Source: Trichoplax sp. H2 (taxonomy: Eukaryota > Placozoa > Uniplacotomia > Trichoplacea). From it: a DNA stretch of 64,000 nucleotides. Below the pieces are notes generated by a model. The model was not told where the DNA came from. It saw nothing but the letters and a program-made list of their open reading frames with translations, and ran no database searches. A program made the position numbers and the translations under genes. Location of the stretch: contig NOWV01000091.1 in NCBI GenBank assembly GCA_003344405.1, forward strand, positions 186,001 to 250,000, read 5' to 3'. This document shows, in pieces, positions 12,563 through 24,920 of the stretch; the first letter of the stretch is position 1; every line of letters starts with the position of its first letter.

Positions 12563-14600
12563 TATTCTTATAGAATTCAATTAAATCTAATACGGCTATG
12601 CCGTAATCCAATATTACACAGCATTCTGTGTCTCCTTCTAATGCTTGGATCAAGTTGTATGAATTACTGATTGTAGACTTCCTATTCATCCGTTGCCATC
12701 TGCGGTCTGATATTATTGCTATATAAATCAAGTCGCAGACTTGAACATTGAAATTTTACTCAATCTGTGTGTTATCAATGGTAGATTATATAGTTAGGAA
12801 AGATATTGCACTCACTGTTCGTTGGATATTCATATTAATTTACTAGAAAATATAAATTATGTCAAAGTAGTATTAACATAATCACTTACATCTCATAAAC
12901 ATATGATAATTGCAAAAGTAAATCAAATTGGACATTAAGATTATTACAATGTTGCTAAGTCTGTTACCCATCATGATTTACATAACTGAAGATTGATGTT
13001 GCGCTTATACTCTATTGATTTGCATATTTATATTAACTCACAAGCCATATTTACAGGAAAGCATTATTACGCTCAGGGACTATTAATTACTGCCTTAAAA
13101 CTATTCCGTTCTATTATGATTACAAAAATACTGTGTCGTATTAATTATTGCCTTGAGATAGTGGCAACACCAGGTATTTTTATTGCAACTACAGTTACGT
13201 AAAGTAGTGCATCGATTGACTTTAACAAGTTGATTTAAAAATGTTGAAAGGAATCTGTATTCATTCAGATTAAGACACCTACCAGGTAATTCTTACCCAC
13301 CTTTATGATGTTCTCATCAGCCACGATTGCAACAATAATTTTGCTATAAAACTTGATTATGTGTTATAGAATAGGTTTAGGTGATTTTGCACTAGGATAC
13401 GTTAAGTATTCACGATATAGTGTCAATCGTGTCTCTGTTGATTAAACGAATGCAATATCTGCGAATAAAGGTAAATTACATAGAAAGCGTACGCGGACAC
13501 TTTGATTTTATTTAGAATAGATTGAATTCTGAGCAAAGAAAAATTGAAGTTTTATCGTTTTTAGCTGTTAACTTAATTATAATAACGGGCTCAACTAAGT
13601 ATTATTTGATCGTACCGAAAAGTATGATCTTTGAGGGCTAACTAATTGGCATTTACCTCATTCACCATATAAAGTACTGTATTCTGCGCTGTCATTGATC
13701 AACATGGAGGCATGCTTTGCATAATGTAAAGAATGAAAGAGTCCATTTTACTGAGTCAGTTATTCATGGTCTAACGATAATGTTACATAAATAATTCTAT
13801 CTAAATCTGCTATTGTGATTTAGATTGCAAGAAATGATTAAAAATTCCTTTCTTTCATCAGATTAATCAGAATATGGACTCGTCTGATATCGATATGGAT
13901 AGATTGCCCTTAGCTTTCAATGAGCTATTGCAATTTATCATGACCCTTTAACCAACGTTTTTACAGTACACCTCACGAATTCAAAAATAAGCACTGTATG
14001 GCAATACATAATTGCCTTCTGATTGAGCAAACCCTCTTCAGTTACGAACTAGATCAATAACTGATATTAAAATCATTCTACCGTTATTTTAAAGAAATAG
14101 CTATTACATGAGATCCAAGGAACTTTAAATCCATTGAGATATCATCAGTTTAATTTCAGGACTGTAAAAATTCTCACATCAATCCTCTACTTCAAGCAAT
14201 TCAAATAATCTTAATCTAAATGAAAGGCGAATTGAAAAAATTTCAAATTTGTTATTAACATGCCTTAGTCGATGAATTACTCATTCTACGAGCTTCCTGA
14301 TTAAAGTTGTTGAATAATTCGCATATCATGCCCCTGTAGTAAAATATTATTACCCTCAGCATTGATTGTCATTCAATAATCAATCGCCATAATTATTGCA
14401 TACAGTGCCCATCGACAACCTCCTACTATGTCTTACGGACACACAACTAATTAAGTACTAATTAGAGAAACGATGACAAGATTGCCTCCTCTTTATGTCA
14501 GTTAGACTCATGTATTCAATAGTTTGACATAAGGGCGCCGGTTTTATTAGCTATCTGTAAGTAACAACCTGATTCATTCCATCTCAATAATCCCTAAAAT
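12563..14600. other. Intergenic, no gene seen
   Basis: Downstream of the receptor stop codon. A 69-codon ORF at 12993-13202 has no splice context or recognisable composition. Nothing else supportable. Confidence 0.5.
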
Positions 14601-14609
14601 GCCATGTCT

Positions 14610-15420
14610 AATCTATAAAATAATAGACGATCACTTTATTATCAACCATCAGAAATAATTATTGACTGCCATGGAAGACTTTCTGATTCATATACCGTCT
14701 GTAGAATGATAGTTGATGGCTACATTTACTTAGTTAGAAAAAGAATCATTGACTATTGCGGATTTCTTTACCAAACTCAATACGTAATCCTCAGAATGAT
14801 CGTTGATGGCTGTATTACCTATCTCCAATAATATCTATCCAATGATTGATTCTAAATTCGCAGCATAACCTGTAGATCAATAACTGATCACTTTTATTAC
14901 CTAGATCGAAAAAATAACGATAGACTATCATAGATAGCTTCTAAACAAAAATATACCATAAGCAGAATAATTGATGGCTTTATTATCTCCATCGAAGAAT
15001 AGCTATGAACTGTTATGGATTGCTTGATAATTCAATCTATGATCTATCGATTAATAACTGATGGCTGTATTACTAAGCTCGAAAAACAACGATTGACCAT
15101 CGCAGATTGCTTCTAAACAGAAATACATCATGTGCAGAATACTTGATGGCTTTATTACCTCTATTGAAGGATAGCCATAATTGTCATGGATTGTTTGGTA
15201 ATTCCATCTATGATCTATAGATTAACAACTGATCGGCTTACTACCTAGCTGAAAAAATGATAACCATCGACTATCACGAATTGCTTCCAAACTCAAGACA
15301 TAATCAGCACATTAAAAGTTCATTGCTTTATTATCTGCCTCTAGCAATAGCCATTGACTATCATGGAATGCTTCGTAATTCAATATACAACCTGCAAAAT
15401 AACTGATCGTTAGGATTAAT
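14610..15420. repeat. Degenerate tandem array, unit about 175 bp
   Basis: The phrase ctatgatctat-gattaataactgatggct recurs at about 14866, 15043, 15215 and 15380. Each copy also carries a block like tcgaaaaacaacgattgacc-atcgcagattgcttc and one like cagaataattgatggcttt. Earlier, more diverged copies reach back to about 14640. No reading frame is conserved between copies. Confidence 0.75.
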
Positions 15421-15636
15421 TGGATCATTCATGATTATATATATACAGTATACAGTCTTTTATTATAGACTTTTTCTTCTTAATTTCAGACTTCAAAGTA
15501 TACCGCTGACATCGAAATTGTTCTTGTCTATATGTCAAATTAAGTGGATCGCCATCAGTTAATAATAAATAAACAGCACAATGAGTTTAATTTTTATTGA
15601 TTTGACTTCGTGGCAGTTTAGAACATCTTAAAAATT

Positions 15637-18600
15637 ATGAATGTTGATAGTTTCTTCCATCGTCATAACGCATGGATGACAACGATGAAAATATTAATTA
15701 TCATGTTAGTTACGATGATAGCCTTGACAATTTATATAGCAAGCCATCATCTTCAACCAACTTATAGAAGATCATTCCATTTACGGACATACTCATACAA
15801 CCAGGTAAACCAGGATTAGTTTAATTCTATTCATGAATTATGTGAAAATCACAGTGCATGTAAAAGAGTAGCTAATATATCGTACATCTCTAGAAAGATC
15901 TCAATCTTCACACACAGTCTATTGCAGCATCAATAAATTGAGAAGAAAGATTTCCCTACCCTCATAAAATTAGGTCCAACATATATCTTGAATCGTGGAA
16001 TGTACATCTATCTATAAACATCTTAATTTTAGAAGAACTACTGCCTCTATTTTCAACCCAACGAGTAAAATTAATCAAAAAGCTTACAACCTTATCACTG
16101 ACTATTTTCACTGTATTTCATATTAACAAGAGACGAAAACTTTCATTTAAATTGACTTTTACGCAAGCTACGGTACTGTTTCCAATTTCTGTATATTTGG
16201 CCTTTAACGTAATAAGATATTCATTCACAGTTGGAGGAAGCTAATCATTAACTAATGTTGTCCATGAGCATTATATCATTTCCTTGTTCATATTTTCCTT
16301 GTTTGTCTTTGTAACTGTTGAGATTTCAGATACTGTTTTCTATACCAGCAGCCTATCCAAGAAGACAAGTCATGGATTCTTATACCCGTGAATCCTAACT
16401 TAAAATACGAGTACATGGATTTATTAAAATTGGTTGGATATATCTAATATTGCACATAATTTGTTTATAGTCCCGTCTCTAGCAAATAATATAAAAATAC
16501 TGCTAAGAATTTGAAATGTTGTTTACATGCTGGTAATCTATCCTACAAGACATGTCATGGATTCTTGTGCCTGTGAATCCCACCCAGTAATACATCGATT
16601 TATCGAATTGGTCGGATGCATCTAATATTGGGTATTAGCTTATGGCTCCGTCTCTAGTAAATAATATGAATACTGCTTAAATTTTAAATACTGTTTACAT
16701 GCCAGTAACCTATCCAATGAGACAAAGATTCTTGTTCTCGCCAATCCTCCCTTGTGATAAATGAATTTATCGAATTGATTAGACATATCTAATATCGCAC
16801 ATAATTTATTTATGGTTCCGTCTCTAGTAAATAATATGAATACTCCTGTAATTTCAAATACTGTTTACAAGCCAGTAAACAAGATCAGTCATGAACTTAT
16901 CAAATTGATTGGTTATAGCTAATATTGCGCATTAGTTTACTGTGTGATCCAGTCTCTAGTGAATAATATAAATACTGTTGAGATTTTAAATACGGCTTAC
17001 ATGCCAGTATCCTATCAAACAAGACAAGTCGTAGATTCTTATGCCTGTGAATCCTAAATTGTAATACATGGGTTTATCAAACTGGTTAGATATATCATAT
17101 ATTGCACATAATTAGTTTATAGTCCCGTCTCTAGTAAATAATACAAATAATTTAGCCGCATCTAAAGTTTTGATGAGATTTCTCGTTGCCGTGAGGAAAG
17201 GGTTGGGGTTAGGTAAAAAAATAGTGATCATCTTTAAATGCTGAATGATTCAGTGATGATATATCTGAATTTTATTGCACTCTTTTACTAGTCTATCTAA
17301 CTCGAGCAAAAATCTTCTATGTCTAAAAAGAGCACATGATCAGTGCAAATATCACAACCAACAGTACCCTAATTTTACAGCATCATAAATCTACTAAAAA
17401 TGATCAGATAGTAATAAAGCAAGCGGTGGAAAGCGTTATATTTCTTTCTCTACTTCCCATAGCAATCTCGGATCACGTTTGACGAATATTACCTCAATCA
17501 ATTTAAAGATAAAATTCACAATATATAGTAATCAAATTATCTTTTCATATTTAATAATAATTTCATCCGATAGCTTAGATACCCATATGTGCATGTTTCC
17601 ATACGACACATAAATTGCCTCGATTAGATCCAATCCCATTTGTTATTGAAGTCAAATTTCTGCTATTGTGGGCGGAAAACAGTTTATTTCTTTCCTGATT
17701 TTTAGGACTACTTTGATTATTAACTCCATTAGTTTAACGATAAACATTATCTATCCTGATAACTTCATTTGAAAGCTTATGTATGCACGTATAATCTATG
17801 TCTTCCGTGACTCCTTCGAACAAGCTCGAACGGTTTTGATTAAGTCTATCAATTTCATTATAAAATGAACAGTTCCTGTTTTGATAATTTTATTTAAAGG
17901 ATTATGGGCATGTGTATATCCTTCTACGCTAAATAGAAACTGCTTCGATCAGATCCAATTACATTTATTACCGTACTAAAAGTTGAACTGCTGATGGTTA
18001 TAATTTTAGTGGCATCATGTAAGAATTTCTGAGCAGTAAAATTAAAAGTTATGAATACCCAATGTCATTTCAATCAATATCCAGACAAAACTGATATATC
18101 AAAGTCCAATCATTAGCTTGCTTCTACATTCAATCTTCATCTTTAAAAAGGAATAATTCACATCTAAGACTTTAAATTTTAGATACATAAAAGATACAAA
18201 ATTATCTCCATGTTCTACAGGGGCACTTGCAATCAACTGAGTATCTAGTCTTTATACCTTGCAATAACAGCAATATTAGTAGCTTTAGGCTTGGCTCAAT
18301 TAACTCCACTTAAGTCTTTCAATCACTCATTCAATAGCAATCTGTCTTGCTGTGATAAATATCTTGTTGGGAGTAAAATGACTTGGAACCCCTAAGGTCA
18401 TCTTGGCTACCTTATCATTTCTTTAGAAGGTTACAGTTGAATAGTAACCGTACAAAATAATGCCAATAATTCACCTGTAAAGAGTGAATACTGTAGAGAT
18501 ATTAGCAAGAATAACGGAGAATATTGACATCGAAAATAAATTAACAGATCAAGAATGACGGAACTTCCATTACTTCCGCTATTACTTTCACACGAATACA

Positions 18601-21600
18601 ATTGGACTCTACATAAACAAACAAGAAAGGGCAAAATAGCAAACAATTTAGACAATATACGTAAATCAAAAGCAACTCAATAATTATAACTAGCCAGCGA
18701 GAATAGTTTGCGGCCAATCTCTTATTGAATGTCCTTTAATATTTGAAACATTTGGACCTGTTCATCCATCCGAAGCATCTAATTTTAAGAAATAGGAACT
18801 TATTTGATGAATTTTAGCTGGTATTTAGTAAGCCAATGCTAGGTCACAAACGCTGAGAAGCTACTGCAATATTTATTTGTGCTAATTACTTTCCGTTTCA
18901 TCTATATTACTGAGATCTACTCCATTCATTTAAGCTACAATTTATACGCTATAATATAGAACTTTATAATATAGAAATTATTAATACAAGATAATAAATA
19001 CGTTGCTGCGAATGATAGCTTATTCTATTAAAACTATCGAATTAACTAATAACTTTACCTCATCTTACAGATAAGTATGATTAAAATTTGCATAAGAATG
19101 AACTTTTCATTGTCTATTTTAGGTCAATTCACCTTCACTTTGGTTTACCAATTCTATTTTATCGACTTATAAGCGACAACTTCAAGCTGGACTAGTTCAT
19201 CGGCTGCATGGTCAGTTACTTACAGTTATTTGTCCATGATCTTAATATAGACTAGACCTCTCAGTTATTAAACTATTTTTTTAAACTATTGAATGTAAAT
19301 CTTTTTCATTAGACAGCAATGCTGCTACCAGAGTATGTCCAGTTTTATCGACCAGTAACGATAAAAGGGGAACATTACTTAATAGGAATCGTTTACGATT
19401 TCGAGGAAGGCCTAAAATAACTAAAATAAAGGACAATATCGTTTTATACCTGCAATGGAAATCATTACCTATCCAGGGTAAGCGCTTAAATTGATAGTAT
19501 TATCAATGTAATCAAAAATTTTCCGTTTACTATTTGACTATCAATGCTAACAAGACAGTCGTATCAAAATATTATTTATATTTATACACATATACATACA
19601 TTGACTATCATCAAACTACCAGAAATAATCACTAGTAGAAGACGTAATTTGCGGAGCCCTGATTCTATATTGAACTATTCATACTAAAGAGAATATCATC
19701 TTAGAATGCACACTTATTATATACGTAATCATATCAAAATCTTTCAGTGACTATATGCTTTTTTATACGTTGAAATATTTGTCCTCAAACTATCAATACA
19801 AATAGGCAACGTAAGTCATGTAGGCATAACCCAATTTTAGAAATATTCTCACTTATAACAATCCAAAATTAGTTTACAATCATTTTGGTAAAGCGAAATG
19901 TTGAGCATTTATGATTTATTTTACACATGCAAAAATATTTATTACCAAAGCATCAATATATTGTAAATAGACAATGTAATTCATGCAAATATTATCCAGT
20001 TTGAGATTATTCTCACTTTATAGTGAGAAGTATTTCCTTCCATTATATCGATCTATCTTATCATATCTAGAAATAAGATTTAGTAGATAAATTCTAATAG
20101 TAATTTTAGATAAACTTGTTCTACCTCTAAACATACCTCTAATTTCATAGACTTGGTTACTTATATAAATTATTTCGTTGCTTGGGCGCCACTCAGCCAT
20201 GGTTATTTCATGTATTGGAAGGGATACTGTATCGAAGTATCTAAATATAAGACTTCTATCAATATTTCTCTTCAGCTGGATCAAAGACAACTATCTACTT
20301 CGTGTCCATTATTATATGTTACCCTTATCGCCAATTCTATTAATCATCAAGGCTACATTATATATGATCTAGTTAAATTAGATAAAAGTATTCGCAAGTT
20401 AGCCCATTGCTCAAGATATCCTCGGTTCATACGAACTGCATCCAAGAGTAGTAAAGACGGTAGTATGGCATCTGAGAAAGCTCTAACCGATCCACCTACC
20501 CCCTCTTACAAACCATCAGGTTATTTCTATAAGTAGAGTTGTTTGTCTGACCGATATTTATTATCTTATTACGGCACTAAAGGAAAATATTATAGCTTCC
20601 TAAAATTATGCATTAATGTTAAGGTTTTGAAATAGAATACACATTAAATACAGTACTGTATCATCCTGTAAAAGCAATCAATCTTATACCAAGTACCATT
20701 TTGCTAGTAGTACCTTATATCAGAATAAACTGCAACACATCAGTTTGAGTGATTATAAAGCCTTTTTACAGCATCTGACATTATGCAATTACAGAAATAT
20801 CTGCCTTTAAAATCTAATACGAAATGTAACAAAAAAATATGATATTTGAACAGTGGATAGTGTTAATATTTTTGAGTAAAAATTAGTTTCGTAGTACTGC
20901 AATGCAATCTATTTTTATCACATATCTATATCAGATTATACTTAATAGTAATCATCATCTAATTATCATTAGCTTATTAAAAATCCATTTCTTAAGGTAA
21001 AAAGCAAAACGGTAGATTTGTTTAATTTCATATTAACATCTTCAAATCATGACTCTTTCACAGGAAACATGCCATTCTTAGCTACTGCTATGTTGGCGGT
21101 ATTTCTATCATTATTTAGCATATGTATAACTGTATGTATGGCTGCATTTTGCTGGTGTGAAAAATATCGTCAGCAAACAAAGAGGACTCATAGTAAGACT
21201 GGATTCAAATTTAAAATTGAGCTTGACGTTTTATTTTTCTATAAAATCTTAATATAAATAATATGGAAATGTTATAAGTATAATATTTATATATAATATT
21301 TATTACTAAAATGGTACCATATAATTGAATCCTAACTGTATATATGTAATATATATATATATGTATTATTGAATGATTGCATGGATTTCAGCTTTCTTTC
21401 CGCTGATCAATTAATATATTGCATATGCAAGTTTTAACTATTACTATTGAATTACATGATAATTAGTAATTTAGCATATATATAAAACAGCTAAAGGGTG
21501 AGATTCCGAGTAGCTATTTCGTATGTTTAAACGTCAATTGTTCCAGCTGTAATAGTGAAGTATAGTACAAAATTAAAATGATCTATTTATAGCATTTTAT

Positions 21601-22438
21601 AATCCTTCTTATGCAGTAACATTGCCTCCTATTCAAAGTCAAGTTACTGCTACATTGCCATCTATAAGTCAACAAGGTAAGAGGACAGCTTTTTATTTAT
21701 CTCAATACCTACTAAATTTATAAATTTGATAGAAATGATCTGATAATGTTATAATTTATCGTTGCATCAAGAAGATTAATAAGATGTCATAATCAGAAAA
21801 TGCAATAAATGTAGTATTACATTTGATGACTTTGTAGTCTGAATTGATGCTAGAAATATCCAAACTCTCACTTAATTACTTATTTTCAAACATATCTATA
21901 AATACATAGCTTGATATGTCTCTTTGATAGAAAATCCAGTCTTATTGTAGCTAATGTTATTAGGTTGCAATATTAACTTGCCATATATTCGTTGCTTGCA
22001 TTAAGGCACTCCAATCTATCATATTCTTTATTCAGACCTCAATTTATCAAACGATAGCTACGAGCACAATAATTACTATAATAAATGAATCTGCTATCAC
22101 CAATTCCTCTATTATATTGATAAATCACTTACCTATTGCAATATTATCATCAACTAATGCTACAGGTCTAGAAAAATATACCACTATCTCCAATTTACAG
22201 AAGACAAATGCCAATCCCACAGGAACAGCTATACCTTTACAAGAAAATCCTCATTATATCAGTAAGGATGCTACTTATTTCTCCTTATGTAATGTCTCAT
22301 CCCTTATAACTACTGTATATACTGTGATCTAAGCTAATATAACCTACTGATTATGATTTTGTAAATGCAAATGATATGTTTGCAGAATATGACATCACCT
22401 CAATTAATCTGGAACTACCAACCCAAAACAAACTGTAG
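15637..22438 (+). CDS. Single-pass receptor-like protein with one FN3-like domain
   Basis: Model exons: 15637-15804, 19123-19210, 19313-19477, 20151-20519, 21064-21192, 21593-21676, 22166-22261, 22386-22438. All joins have matching phase and GT-AG ends; total 1152 bp, 383 residues. The N-terminus has a hydrophobic segment (MKILIIMLVTMIALTIYIAS), a signal peptide or anchor. The ectodomain contains an FN3-like pattern (IVLYLQWKSL, YFVAWAPL, CIEVSKY, LYVTLIANS). A membrane segment near residues 268-293 (FLATAMLAVFLSLFSICITV) is followed by a short tail with tyrosines (EKYTTISNL, ENPHYI) and a C-terminal LELPTQNKL. It lies on the same strand downstream of the SEFIR receptor but lacks SEFIR. I do not recognise the family; a cytokine-receptor-like protein is a guess. 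Least certain: whether exon 1 belongs, and the acceptor at 22166 (another at 22036 gives an earlier stop). Confidence 0.55.
16310..17160. repeat. Tandem array in intron 1 of the second receptor-like gene, unit about 175 bp
   Basis: The phrase cccgtctctagtaaataata recurs at about 16471, 16647, 16816, 16948 and 17123 (spacings 176, 169, 132, 175). Each unit also carries cctatcc-aagacaagtcatggattctt and ggatatatctaatattgcacataatt. Five copies, one with an internal deletion. Confidence 0.85.
17560..18010. repeat. Short diverged repeat, two to three copies
   Basis: Similar blocks around 17565-17690 and 17880-18000 share a pattern of gcttagatacc-catgtg-catgtt followed by tgcctcgattagatccaat. A partial copy lies near 17760-17850. 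Also inside the large intron. Strongly diverged, so limits are approximate. Confidence 0.5.
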
Positions 22439-23919
22439 CACGAACTTAACTCAGGTTATTCTATGTCTGTACAGATTTTTATATCGATGTAGGCTACATA
22501 GATAATTTCAGCTTAATTTAGAACAATTGCAGTTGTGATTGTAAAATTATAAGTTCGTAGAATATACGTCAACTATTGCAATTTTGACAATAGCTGGTGT
22601 TGTTATTTCACATTATTTCAGCTCATTCCAAGCCATCAACGTGGAGCAAAGTGGAAGTAGATCATGATCCATGTGACTGGACATTAGATTGATGATCTGA
22701 TTACGAATGTACTACACTAAAATTATATATTGTCTTGTAACTGTATCTTGGGTATGCAATCAAAAATCACTTTAGCTCTTCCAAGATATTAGCAAGGGAT
22801 AAGTTACAGTAATAATGCTATTCTGATAATTCCAAGTTGCTATTGATTCTAGTAACTCTTTTTCCAATGCAGATTCTCCTAAAATATATAGACAGTAAGA
22901 TTAATGCTGTAACTAGATAGAACACAGCAGTATAGATGCGAAATAAAAATTTGTTGGATTACCTAAAGATAAGTAGAATGGATGGATACTAGTTAAAGAT
23001 AACACTTTGAGCTCATATTTGCCCTTCTCTGAGATAGCAGACAAATGAAATATGATGCATGATGCTCCTTCGCTAGCTAACCTACAAACTATCTTCGTTT
23101 TAATTGCTGTAACAATAGTATTTATGATGAAATATAGTACATAGTATTGCAAAGCGTTGCAAATTTTAAATAAGGAACAATACTATGAGCGAAATACGCA
23201 GTCTCTGCTCATTTTTATCTTTATTATTGCAAGAGAATCTCGTAAAATGAAGCCCCTCGCAAATACTGCAAATTTGTAGATTAAAATATGGCCCTGTTTA
23301 CTAACTAATTAAACTGTTGAATAATTAGAAATTTTCCATAAACTGTTTATTATTATAATTTGGTGTTGGTTACATAATATGTAAAAAATTAGCAAGCTTA
23401 AAAAAAGCTTGATTATATAATAAAATTAACTTTGTAATAAAACCAGTGTATTATAACATGATATTATGTAACGGTGTGTTGGAATGTTTTCAGCCCATAT
23501 AATGGACTAATAAACTAGGAAACTGCATAATTGTCTGGTATCCGCAGCTAGCTCAAAATGGCCTGGACTATTATTTGATTTATGTAATAATGTTCGACTA
23601 GCTTATTCAGTTTGCTTTTTCTACATGATGTTATATCGATTTAGGTATTAATACCAAATATTAGATACTGCTTACAACATTGCAATATTAGGACTGTAAG
23701 TCAAAACTGTTTTAAAATAGCTTTTGATATTTACTACGGTTTGCAAAACTGCTACCCATGTTGATCTGTATAGATACTAGGCATGAAGACAGTTTCTTAA
23801 TGAATAATGCCATTCATTCCAATCATACTGACGCAGCTTCAATCTGGTGAGAAAATATTTAGATATAGCTGTCAGGTGGATAATGGATGGTTATTGATAT
23901 TTGCATTGATCATTATGAT
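22439..23919. other. Intergenic, no gene seen
   Basis: The only ORFs are under 80 codons and lack splice context; none shows recognisable composition. Confidence 0.5.
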
Positions 23920-23924
23920 GTATA

Positions 23925-24920
23925 AGCAGGAATTAAAATTATCTAGATCGAAAGAGCTTCCTCCCGGATAAGCTTTTATCGACAATAGCAATTTTAAAGT
24001 AATATTATATTTATAAGTGCTCATTTCGGTTCATTATTATGATAAACATTCAAGACAAAAATTAAATTATCTAGATCAAGAGAGTTTTCTCTCTGCTTAT
24101 ACTGGTGATAGCAGTCTTTTAGTAATACGGTATTGATTAGTACTTATTTAAGGCTAATTATTGAGAAAAAAATTCGAGGCAACAATTAAAATTATCTAGA
24201 TCAAAAAATATTTAATTCCATTTTATTAATGATAGCAATCCTGAAGTCTCACTATGCGTACGCATATTCATGCACTTATACCCATCAGGAGCTGATTACT
24301 ATGATAAAAAATTAGAGACAATTACTGGAATTTTCTGGATGGAAGATATTAATCTTCGCTTTATTGACGATAAAAACCTTGAAATGACAATGTATTTACT
24401 TACGTATACTCATCTCAGGTTGATTATTATGGTAGACATTAGAAGTAATAATTAATTAATATTATCTAGATCGGAAGATGTTTAATTCCGCTTTATTGAA
24501 GATAATAGTCTTGAGATAACAGATTCCTCAGAGATGTAGACTCATAAAAGGCTGATTATTTTGATAGGTATCAAAGTAATAATTGAAATTATCTAGATCG
24601 AAAGATATTTACTCCGCTTTATTGATGACATCAATCTTGACATACGCTATACTTAGATATGTACAGTATAATCATCAAGGACTGATTGTTTATGATAAAC
24701 ATCAGAGGCCATGGTTGAAATTACCTAGATCGAAAGGCGTTTGATTCTGCCTTGTTGACGATAACAATCTTGAAATGCCTTATCAATATTTACTCATCAA
24801 GAGCTAATTCTTGTGATAAACATTAGAGGCAATAACTAAAATCATCTATATCGAAGGTATTTGTTTAATTCCACTTGGTTGATGATAGCAATCTTAAAGT
24901 AATAGTACATTCTATTTGTA
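23925..24920. repeat. Tandem array, unit about 128 bp, about eight copies
   Basis: The phrase attaaaattatctagatcgaaag starts copies near 23931, 24061, 24186, a diverged one near 24330, then 24456, 24583, 24714 and 24834. Each unit continues with a tttattgatgatagcaatctt-like block and ends with a gctgattattatgataaacat-like block. An ORF at 24270-24455 lies inside the array and is a product of the repeat, not a gene. Confidence 0.85.
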
